Assembly (NCBI RefSeq): GCF_003148495.1
Contig: NZ_QGGH01000003.1
Coordinates: forward strand, 124,001-188,000
Length of the DNA stretch: 64,000 nt
Reading direction: 5' to 3'
Source of the DNA: Mesorhizobium loti
Lineage (GTDB): Bacteria > Pseudomonadota > Alphaproteobacteria > Rhizobiales > Rhizobiaceae
Of this stretch, positions 55,682-64,000 are shown in pieces. Under the pieces are notes generated by a model. That model saw nothing but the letters and a program-made list of their open reading frames with translations. It was not told the origin of the DNA and made no database searches. Position 1 is the first letter of the stretch. The number at the start of each line of letters is the position of its first letter. Position numbers and translations under genes: made by a program.

Positions 55682-55888
55682 ATGCCATTCGTCAACATCC
55701 GTATCGTCAAGGAAGTGATCGCCGCCGATCCGGCGGGCAAGAAGGCGGATATCGCCAAAAAGGTCACGGCGGCCATCATGGACGCCACCGGCCTCGGCAA
55801 TGACGATGTCTGGGTGGTCTTCGAGGAGGTCAATGCGCGCGACTGGTATGTCGGCAAGACCGATGTCGAGACGCTGCGAAAGGGCTAG
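55682..55888 (+). CDS. 4-oxalocrotonate tautomerase family protein
   Basis: A 68-residue protein starting MPFVNIRIVKE; after removal of Met the Pro is the catalytic base. The rest (AADPAGKKADIAKKVTAAIMDATG, WVVFEEVNARDWYVG) fits the family. Start is fixed by the N-terminal proline; the preceding GGGAGGACAAA is its ribosome site. Substrate unknown. Confidence 0.9.
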   Translation: MPFVNIRIVKEVIAADPAGKKADIAKKVTAAIMDATGLGNDDVWVVFEEVNARDWYVGKTDVETLRKG

Positions 55889-55911
55889 TTCGAAGGTATG
55901 GCGGCCGCCGC

Positions 55912-56442
55912 TCAACGCGCGCGGATGAAAGCGGCGAAAGCATTCAGCGCATCATGCATCGCCCGCCGGTTTTCCGGCTCGGCCAGGATGGCCTCCACAT
56001 CAGGCGGCTTCTTGCCGAGCAAGGCAATCTCCAGCACGTCGTCGCAAAGCGCGAACGACATGGTGCGCATGACCTCGGCCAGTGCGGCGCGGGCAAACAG
56101 CGAGCGCGGCGAGGCGTGCACCAGCATTGCGGGCTTCTCGACGGCGGCGTCGCGCGAGACCAGCCAGTCGAGGGTGTTCTTCAAACCGCCCGGCACGCCA
56201 TGGGCATATTCCGGACAGGAGATGATCACGCCGTCGGCTTGAGTGACGGCGTCGATCAGTTCGGACGCCGCGGGCGGCGTCCGCTCGCCCTCATCGTCGG
56301 GGTTGAAGATCGGCAGACGGCCAAGCCCGTCATAGACGGTGACACGGCAGCCGGGCGGGGCGTTGTGCGCCAGTGCGGCGACCAGTGCCGAATTGGTGGA
56401 GGCCGCGCGCAGGCTGCCGGAAATGGCAAGGATGTTCAGCAA
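55912..56442 (-). CDS. NADPH-dependent FMN reductase family protein
   Basis: A 176-residue flavodoxin-like oxidoreductase: ILAISGSLRAASTNSALVAAL (FMN phosphate loop) and ISCPEYAHGVPGGLKNTLDWLVS (second FMN motif). Likely a quinone or azo/nitro reductase or an FMN reductase. Transcribed from the same side as the PPOX gene 40 bp upstream, so probably in one operon. Confidence 0.9.
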   Translation of the reverse strand: MLNILAISGSLRAASTNSALVAALAHNAPPGCRVTVYDGLGRLPIFNPDDEGERTPPAASELIDAVTQADGVIISCPEYAHGVPGGLKNTLDWLVSRDAAVEKPAMLVHASPRSLFARAALAEVMRTMSFALCDDVLEIALLGKKPPDVEAILAEPENRRAMHDALNAFAAFIRAR

Positions 56443-56481
56443 GGTGTGGAACCGGTCAGGACGAATCGTGGTCCCGAAAGC

Positions 56482-57102
56482 CTACCACATCGTCTGCTTG
56501 TAGCCGTCGTCCAGCCAGCGGTCGGTCGCCTCGGCCGAATCGGCCAGCGCCAACTGGTCGCGCAGGATCTGGCCAAGCGTCGGCAGCGTCGCGCGGTCGT
56601 ACCAGGTTTCCGGCTTCCACAGATCGGAGCGCATGAAGGCCTTGGCGCAATGCATATAGGTGGCCTTAACGGTGACCACGATAACGCTTTGCGGTTCCTT
56701 GCCGTCGACGGCAAGCCGCTCGCGCAGGCCACCGTCGACGGTGATGCGGGCCTCGCCATTGACGCGCAGCGTCTCGTTCATGCCGGGAATGAGGAACAGC
56801 AGCCCGACCGAGGGATTGAGGAGGATGTTCTCCAGCGTGTCGAGCCGGTTGTTGCCGGGCCGGTCCGGAATGGCGATGGTGGTGTCGTCGAGCACGGCGG
56901 CAAAGCCCGGTTTGTCGCCCTTCGGCGTCACGTCGGCATTGCCGGCGCCGTCGGACGAGCCGATCAGCACGAACGGGCTCTTGCCAATGAAGGAACGGCA
57001 ATGGCCATCGAGCAGTTTCAGCTCCTTGCGGATCGAGCCGTCGGTCGGTCGCGGCGTCTTGTAGATCGTCCTCAGCTCGTCGCGCGTGGTGACGAATTCC
57101 AT
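56482..57102 (-). CDS. Pyridoxamine 5'-phosphate oxidase-like FMN protein
   Basis: A 206-residue split-barrel flavoprotein of the MSMEG_1061-like PPOX family: FIGKSPFVLIGSSDGAGNADVTPKGDKPGFAAVLDDTTIAIPDRPGNNRLDTLENILLNPSVGLLFLIPGMNETLRVNG. It is not the PdxH enzyme. Precedes the FMN reductase gene in the same direction, a sensible pairing of two flavin proteins. Confidence 0.87.
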   Translation of the reverse strand: MEFVTTRDELRTIYKTPRPTDGSIRKELKLLDGHCRSFIGKSPFVLIGSSDGAGNADVTPKGDKPGFAAVLDDTTIAIPDRPGNNRLDTLENILLNPSVGLLFLIPGMNETLRVNGEARITVDGGLRERLAVDGKEPQSVIVVTVKATYMHCAKAFMRSDLWKPETWYDRATLPTLGQILRDQLALADSAEATDRWLDDGYKQTMW

Positions 57103-57125
57103 GGCTCTCCCCCTAATTGCAGGCT

Positions 57126-57800
57126 CTATTTCCCGGCCTTCTCTTCTTTCCCGGTCTTGTCCTCAAGCGAATGGCGCAGGATCAGCGGCATCTGGCTGAA
57201 GGTGAACAGAAGCGTGATCGGCATGATGCCCCAGACCTTGAAGGTAACCCAGGCGTCGGTGGAAAAATTCCGCCACACCACTTCGTTGGCAAGGGCCAGG
57301 AACAGGAAGAACAGGCCCCAGCGGAAGGTCAGCTTGCGCCAGCCTTCGGCGTCGAGGCTGAAGGCCGAATCGAAGACATAGCCAAGCAGCGACTTGCCGA
57401 AGTAGAGGCCGCCGAGCAACACGCCGCCGAACAGCGTGTTGACGATGGTCGGCTTCATCTTGATGAAGATGTCGTCCTGCAGATAGAGCGTCAGTGCGCC
57501 GAAGATGAAGACGACGACGCCCGACACCATCGGCATGATCGGCAAGGTGCGCAACAGCAACCATGAAGCGATCAGCGCGATGGCCGTGGCGGCCATGAAC
57601 AGGCCGGTGGCGACGAAGATCGGGCCGCCGAATTCGGCCAAAGCAGGGAATTTCTGCACCAGCCATTCGCCGCGCGCATTGGCGAAGAAGAAGACCATCA
57701 ACGGCCCCAGCTCCAGCACCAGCTTGAGCAGCGGATTGACGCCTTCCTTCTTCTGTTTTTGCGGGTCGGACGGATCGCGTTCGAGAATGGGTGGGTTCAT
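57126..57800 (-). CDS. yciB: Septation protein A / inner membrane protein YciB
   Basis: A 224-residue protein with five to six helices: [63 protein letters not shown] and [32 protein letters not shown] are typical of the IspZ/YciB family, which influences cell envelope synthesis and septation. It is 61 bp after ftsY, a conserved rhizobial neighbour. Confidence 0.93.
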   Translation of the reverse strand: MNPPILERDPSDPQKQKKEGVNPLLKLVLELGPLMVFFFANARGEWLVQKFPALAEFGGPIFVATGLFMAATAIALIASWLLLRTLPIMPMVSGVVVFIFGALTLYLQDDIFIKMKPTIVNTLFGGVLLGGLYFGKSLLGYVFDSAFSLDAEGWRKLTFRWGLFFLFLALANEVVWRNFSTDAWVTFKVWGIMPITLLFTFSQMPLILRHSLEDKTGKEEKAGK

Positions 57801-57861
57801 GGAATCTCTTTCTTACGCATGATCTGATCCAAAAAGTCTGCAACTTTCTGGGACATGCTTG

Positions 57862-59763
<1,902 letters not shown>

Positions 59764-59775
59764 GCTTTGCGTTTC

Positions 59776-61089
59776 TCAGGCGGCGCGGGCGGCAAGGGGC
59801 GCCGCGATCAGCCTCATACCATCGTGGCCTGATATATCGGCCTCGACGATCTCACCCGGTGCGCCCGTGCCGAGTGCGGCAAGCGTAAAACCCTCGGTGC
59901 GGCCAAGGCCGTCGCGTTCGACCAGGATCGACTGACGCGTACCAGTGAGCGACGACAGATGCCTGATATACGCAGCCTCGCCGGCGACGCGCAGCCGGGC
60001 GGCGCGCTGCTTGACCACCTCGCGGCGGAGCTGCGGCATGCGCGCGGCGGGCGTGCCTTCGCGCGGGCTGAACGGGAAGACGTGGAGATGGGTCAGGCCG
60101 CACTCCTCGACGATTTTTTCCGAGTTCTCGAACATTTCATCCGTTTCGGTCGGGAAGCCGGCGATGATGTCGGCGCCGAAGACGATGCCGGGGCGCAGCT
60201 TGCGAACATCCTCGCAGAAGCGGATCGATTGATCGCGCAGATGGCGACGCTTCATCCGCTTCAGGATCATGTCATCGCCCGATTGCAGCGACAGATGCAG
60301 ATGCGGCATCAGCCGCGGCTCGGTGGCAATCGTGTCGAGCAGATCGTCGTCAGCCTCGATCGAATCGATGGAGGATAGCCGCAGGCGCTTCACATCGGGC
60401 ACCTGCTTGAGGATGGTCTTCACCAGCCTGCCAAGCTTTGGCGCGCCCGGAAGGTCGGCACCAAAACTGGTCATGTCGACACCGGTCAGCACGATCTCGG
60501 CATAGCCGTTTCCGGCGAGCCGCTTGACCTGCTCGACCACGGCGCCCATCGGCACCGAGCGCGAATTGCCGCGGCCATAGGGAATGATGCAGAAGGTGCA
60601 GCGGTGGTCGCAGCCGTTCTGCACCTGGACGAAGGCGCGTGCCCGCCCCTCGATGGCGTCGACCATGTGGCCTGCGGTCTCACGGACGGAAAAGATGTCG
60701 TTGACGCGCGCCTTCTCGGTGTCGTTGACGCCGAAATCCGGCAGCGCGCGATAGGAATTGGCTTTCAGCTTCTCCTCATTGCCAAGCACGAGATCGACCT
60801 CGTCCATGGCGGCGAATTTTTCAGGCTCGGTCTGCGCGGCGCAGCCGGTGACGATGATGCGCGCCTGCGGATTGTCGCGGCGCGCCTTGCGGATCGCCTG
60901 TTTGGCCTGGCGCACCGCCTCGCCGGTGACGGCGCAGGTGTTGAAGATCACGGCGCCGCCCTCCAGCGCGCCAAGACCGGCGGTTTCAGCCTCGCGCCGC
61001 ATCACCTCGGATTCATAAGTGTTCAGCCGGCAGCCAAAGGTGACGACGTCGATGCCCTTGGACACCGGGCTCTTGGACAGAGCGGACAT
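59776..61089 (-). CDS. mtaB: tRNA t6A37 methylthiotransferase MtaB
   Basis: A 437-residue radical SAM enzyme converting t6A to ms2t6A at position 37 of tRNAs. N-terminal UPF0004 domain with VTFGCRLNTYESE, FNTCAV and VTGCAAQ; radical SAM cysteines in QNGCDHRCTFCIIPYGRG; C-terminal TRAM-like part. Start MSALSK at 61089 overlaps the dapF stop by 1 bp (TGATG). Twelve bp before ftsY. Confidence 0.95.
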   Translation of the reverse strand: MSALSKSPVSKGIDVVTFGCRLNTYESEVMRREAETAGLGALEGGAVIFNTCAVTGEAVRQAKQAIRKARRDNPQARIIVTGCAAQTEPEKFAAMDEVDLVLGNEEKLKANSYRALPDFGVNDTEKARVNDIFSVRETAGHMVDAIEGRARAFVQVQNGCDHRCTFCIIPYGRGNSRSVPMGAVVEQVKRLAGNGYAEIVLTGVDMTSFGADLPGAPKLGRLVKTILKQVPDVKRLRLSSIDSIEADDDLLDTIATEPRLMPHLHLSLQSGDDMILKRMKRRHLRDQSIRFCEDVRKLRPGIVFGADIIAGFPTETDEMFENSEKIVEECGLTHLHVFPFSPREGTPAARMPQLRREVVKQRAARLRVAGEAAYIRHLSSLTGTRQSILVERDGLGRTEGFTLAALGTGAPGEIVEADISGHDGMRLIAAPLAARAA

Positions 61090-61973
61090 CAAGCCGCGCT
61101 TTCGGTGTCGCGGGCCCATGTTCCGGTCGACGGATCGAAGTTGCCGGAAAATTCCCATTCGGCAGCGCCGGTGAGGATGACGTGGTCGTCATCGCGCCAT
61201 TCGACATGCAGCGTGCCGCCACCGGGGGTCAGCAGGCTGACGCTGCGGCCGGTCCGGTTGGTGCGGGCGGCTGCGACCACGGCGGCGCAGGAGGCCGAGC
61301 CGCAGGCCTTGGTCAGGCCGGCGCCACGCTCCCATGTGCGGATGATCATGGTTTCAGGCGAGGTGACCTGAGCGATGGTTATGTTGGCGCGCTCGGGAAA
61401 CATCGGGTGGTTCTCGAGCAGCGGGCCGAAACGGTCGAGTTCATAAGACCAGACGTCGTTGTCGACCCAGAAGATGGCGTGCGGATTGCCCATCGAGACA
61501 ACCGAGGGCGAGTGCAGCACGGGTGCGTCGATCGGGCCGATCTGCAGCTCGATCATGCGGGTGTCGCGGAATTCCTCGGCCAGCGGGATGTCCTGCCAGC
61601 CGAAACGCGGCTTGCCCATGTCGACCGAGATCGACCCGTCGGCATGTTCGCGCGCGTTGAGGATGCCGGCAACGGTCTCGAAGGTGAAGGTCTTCTGGCC
61701 GGTCTCGGCGGCAAGCGCCTGGACAACGCAGCGCATGCCATTGCCGCAGGCCTGCGCCTTGGAGCCATCGGAATTCAGGATGTCGATGAAAAAGGCGGTG
61801 CCGGGCGTCCTGGCATCGTGGATCGCCATGATCTGGTCGAAGCTGGTCGCGGCATCGGCGTTCAGGGCGATCGCTGCCGCTGCGGTCACCCGATCGGCAC
61901 GGCTACGCATGTCGGCAACGATGATCTCGTTGCCGATGCCGTTCATCTTGGCGAAAGGGGCGGTGCTGGCCAT
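61089..61973 (-). CDS. dapF: Diaminopimelate epimerase
   Basis: A 294-residue epimerase making meso-diaminopimelate for lysine and peptidoglycan. [13 protein letters not shown] start; catalytic cysteines in ACGNGMRCV and [10 protein letters not shown]. First gene of the dapF-mtaB-ftsY-yciB group, which looks like one operon. Confidence 0.96.
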   Translation of the reverse strand: MASTAPFAKMNGIGNEIIVADMRSRADRVTAAAAIALNADAATSFDQIMAIHDARTPGTAFFIDILNSDGSKAQACGNGMRCVVQALAAETGQKTFTFETVAGILNAREHADGSISVDMGKPRFGWQDIPLAEEFRDTRMIELQIGPIDAPVLHSPSVVSMGNPHAIFWVDNDVWSYELDRFGPLLENHPMFPERANITIAQVTSPETMIIRTWERGAGLTKACGSASCAAVVAAARTNRTGRSVSLLTPGGGTLHVEWRDDDHVILTGAAEWEFSGNFDPSTGTWARDTESAA

Positions 61974-62068
61974 TGCTCCGAAAATTCCGTGTCCGTTTGG
62001 CGCTATATGGCGGAAACGGGCGGGAATTACCAGTGCGCAGCCGCTTGGTCACGGCGAAGGCGCCGGAC

Positions 62069-62230
62069 TTACGTGACGGCGAAGATGCCCAGCACCACCA
62101 GCAGGAAGATGACCAGAACGATGCCGATTAGGATGCGCGCACCGGTGGCGGCGGCACCTGCCAGCGCCGGCATGCCGAGCAGGCTCGCCGCAGCGGCGAC
62201 GATGAGGAGAATGATGATCCATTTGAGCAT
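62069..62230 (-). CDS. DUF1328 small membrane protein
   Basis: A 53-residue protein almost entirely two hydrophobic helices: LKWIIILLIVAAAASLLGMPALAGAAATGARILIGIVLVIFLLVVLGIF, the YtjA/DUF1328 pattern. ATG at 62230 after GAGGCATTCCC; the upstream frame adds 13 charged residues and is rejected. Function unknown. Confidence 0.85.
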   Translation of the reverse strand: MLKWIIILLIVAAAASLLGMPALAGAAATGARILIGIVLVIFLLVVLGIFAVT

Positions 62231-62329
62231 GGGAATGCCTCGCAAACCGACAGATTTTTCAAACCGCATAAAAACGCGGCTGCCGCGCTCGAGTTCCCGT
62301 CGGTTGCGAGGCCATGTTGGCGGCGAAAA

Positions 62330-62896
62330 CTAGCCGGCGATCTCGATATCGGTGGTGAAGGGCGCCGTCTTGTTCGAATTCTCGTCGTGCATAAGGAAGT
62401 CGCAGCGGTATTTGCCGGGCGGCAAGCCGTCAAGGGAGAGGTCCAGCTTGAAGAACAGTTCGCGGTTGTGCGAGCGGGACGCGACCTGGACACGGCCGAC
62501 CTTCTCGCTCGTGCCTAGCGTCTCGCCGGCTGCGGAAACCACCGTGATGTCGACGGAAAGCGCGATCATGCTGTTGCCGAGGCCGTCCGAGCCGTAGCCA
62601 TAGCCAATGGGTTCCATGTACAGCACGATCTTCTCGCCGGGCTTGTAGGTGTGATTGGCGCGCTCGCTGTAGATGCCGAAACCGCTTGCGGTATCGACCT
62701 GTTTGACGTTCTGGACGGCCAGCGGCATCGCTTGCCAAAAGGCTTCCTCGGCGCTGCGGAATTTGTCCAGCGCGCCGGCGCCGTCACCCGATTGCAGCAG
62801 TTTTTCGGCTTCCGCGGCGCGGTCGCCGATTTCGCCTGCGAAAGCGCACGGCGTCGAGATCGCCAGCGCCATCAGAACTGCCATGATCGATTTCAT
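62330..62896 (-). CDS. Secreted hypothetical protein
   Basis: A 188-residue exported protein: signal peptide about 1-20 (AVLMALAISTPCAFA), a helical segment (AAEAEKLLQSGDGAGALDKFRSAEEAFW), then a beta-rich region (YKPGEKIVLYMEPIGYG, SVDITVVSAAGETL, PPGKYRCDFLMHDENSNKTAPF). I do not recognise the family. GGGG lies 8 bases before the ATG used. Confidence 0.65.
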   Translation of the reverse strand: MKSIMAVLMALAISTPCAFAGEIGDRAAEAEKLLQSGDGAGALDKFRSAEEAFWQAMPLAVQNVKQVDTASGFGIYSERANHTYKPGEKIVLYMEPIGYGYGSDGLGNSMIALSVDITVVSAAGETLGTSEKVGRVQVASRSHNRELFFKLDLSLDGLPPGKYRCDFLMHDENSNKTAPFTTDIEIAG

Positions 62897-62967
62897 CTGC
62901 ATTCCCCTTTGCCTGTCGGGCGGACCATCTGCGAAAATGACCGGGCCGTAAATGGCCAATGCAGACG

Positions 62968-64000
62968 TCAGCCGCGCCCGATCTCAGGCACGGTCCAGAC
63001 CTCGCCGGGCCGCAAGGCGCGAAAGTGCTCGCGCGGGACACCTTGATCGTCGAGCGCCTCGGCCAATTTCCGCGCCGGCTCGTCGATCGGTTCGTCGGTG
63101 AGCTGGAAGGTGCCCCAGTGGCAGCCGGCGGCGAAAGCGGCGTTGCAAAGCGTCATGCCTTGCACGGCTTCCCTGGGGTTTTGGTGCTGCGGCGCCATGA
63201 ACCAGCGCGGCTCATAGGCGCCGATCGGCAGGATGGCGAAACGGAAACCGCCATGTTTCTCAGCCATCAGCCGGTAGTTGATGCCATCGTGGAAGCCGGT
63301 GTCGCCTGCGAAATAGAGCTTGCCATCAGGCGTTTCGATGACGAAGCCGGCCCACAGCGCCATGCGCCGGTCGCGGGCGCCACGCGCCGACCAGTGATGC
63401 ACCGGCTCGACATGGAGGGCGACGCCGTTACCGACCTCGACCCTGTCGCCCCAGTCATGCGCCGACAGCCGCATGCCGGGCACGGCGGCTTCGATGATGG
63501 CGTCGTTGCCGAGCGGGGCGAGCACCAGCGGGTCGTGGCTGGCCTTCAGCCGCTTCAACGTGGCGAGGTCGAGATGGTCGTAATGGTTGTGGCTGACCAG
63601 CACGAGGTCGATCGGCGGCAGGTCGGCAAAGGCGATGCCCGGCGGATTGATGCGTTTTGGCCCGGCGAAGGAAAGCGGCGACGCGCGCAGCGACCACACC
63701 GGATCGGTGAGGATGTTCAGACCGGCCGTCTGGATCAGCAAGGTGGAATGGCCGACCATCGTCACATCCAGCGCGGGGCCTTCGATCTTCGCGGTCGGTT
63801 TTGCCTGCGGAAAGGGGCTTGGATTGGTCGCCGGCCATTTCGAGCGCTTGCCATTCAACTGCCATTTCAGCAGGTCGGCGAAACGGCCAGGCGGCTGGCC
63901 GTCGGGATTGAAGAACAATGTGCCGTCGAAATGGTCGCTCGGCGGGCCGCTGTAGTAGCGATTGGCGGCTGTCTTTCTCGCGGCCAATTTTGCGGCTCCA
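62968..64000 (-). CDS. Metallo-beta-lactamase fold hydrolase, NAPE-PLD/UlaG-like (5' end at window edge)
   Basis: At least 339 residues. The zinc motif is VSHNHYDHLDL (H-x-H-x-D-H), with further ligands in EPVHHWSARG and YFAGDTGFHDG. The beginning (ANRYYSGPPSDHFDGTLFFNP) and GAYEPRWFMAPQHQNPREAV are typical of the N-acylphosphatidylethanolamine phospholipase D-like family. No ATG is seen; a TTG at 63987 could be the start, but the frame is open to the window end, so the true start may be outside. Confidence 0.85.
   Translation of the reverse strand, partial: GAAKLAARKTAANRYYSGPPSDHFDGTLFFNPDGQPPGRFADLLKWQLNGKRSKWPATNPSPFPQAKPTAKIEGPALDVTMVGHSTLLIQTAGLNILTDPVWSLRASPLSFAGPKRINPPGIAFADLPPIDLVLVSHNHYDHLDLATLKRLKASHDPLVLAPLGNDAIIEAAVPGMRLSAHDWGDRVEVGNGVALHVEPVHHWSARGARDRRMALWAGFVIETPDGKLYFAGDTGFHDGINYRLMAEKHGGFRFAILPIGAYEPRWFMAPQHQNPREAVQGMTLCNAAFAAGCHWGTFQLTDEPIDEPARKLAEALDDQGVPREHFRALRPGEVWTVPEIGRG

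Overview
The window looks like a stretch of a Mesorhizobium chromosome (Alphaproteobacteria, Rhizobiales). The base is GC-rich. The gene set and order (leuD/leuB/asd; ffh with a chorismate mutase and rpsP; acnA-ccm cluster followed by yciB-ftsY-mtaB-dapF) is the rhizobial core arrangement, and the intergenic spaces carry several palindromic repeat families typical of that group. The genus is an inference from memory of gene order and repeats, not from a search. I saw no tRNA, rRNA, CRISPR array, intact insertion sequence, prophage or replication origin.

Layout. 1-4.8 kb: end of a DUF4173 membrane protein translationally linked to an OmpR-type response regulator and histidine kinase, then a DAO-type flavoprotein. 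4.8-17 kb: leucine and aspartate-family biosynthesis (leuD, leuB, asd) interspersed with accessory genes: two tandem secreted proteins with an Ivy-like C-x-P-H-x-C loop (one frameshifted), RidA, VOC and GNAT proteins, two tandem cold-shock/DUF805 membrane proteins, a glycosyltransferase and a DEAD-box helicase. 17-23 kb: small membrane and lipid-domain proteins, then rpsP, chorismate mutase and ffh. 23-29 kb: CPBP protease, an SH3-domain protein, a zinc metallopeptidase, a flavoprotein remnant, an MltB-type transglycosylase and argG. 29-44 kb: an MHYT-GGDEF-EAL protein, a LysE exporter, rlmN in an operon with two related membrane proteins, a methionine-rich periplasmic protein, a ClC channel, an IalB-like protein, phhB, a phosphatase, thpR, a TesA-like esterase divergent from an ABC exporter of the YbbAP type, and a Bax-inhibitor protein. 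44-48.8 kb: an acetyltransferase, DUF2794, a long non-coding stretch with an apparent structured RNA and repeats, DUF1223, a ceramidase-like protein and a lipoprotein. 48.9-64 kb: acnA, the cytochrome c maturation genes ccmA, ccmB, ccmD, ccmG, a DUF1127 protein, small redox and sugar-lactone enzymes, then yciB, ftsY, mtaB, dapF and a metallo-beta-lactamase-fold hydrolase running off the end.

How the genes work together. Most of the window is housekeeping: amino-acid synthesis (Leu, Arg, Lys/Met/Thr branch, Phe/Tyr entry), co-translational targeting (Ffh and its receptor FtsY), translation fidelity (RlmN, MtaB, S16), the TCA cycle (AcnA) and cytochrome c assembly.

Most interesting observations: (1) ftsY carries an about 120-bp palindromic repeat element inserted in frame in its linker, beside an internal duplication; (2) ccmC is absent from between ccmB and ccmD, where only 176 bp remain; (3) a tandem pair of secreted Ivy-like putative lysozyme inhibitors, the first with a frame break; (4) a candidate stand-alone structured RNA near 45.7-45.85 kb; (5) an inverted array of 8-bp repeats at about 45.0 kb; (6) a secreted protein that is about one quarter methionine. 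I did not find one clearly new multi-gene system; the in-frame element in ftsY and the ccmC gap are the strongest leads.
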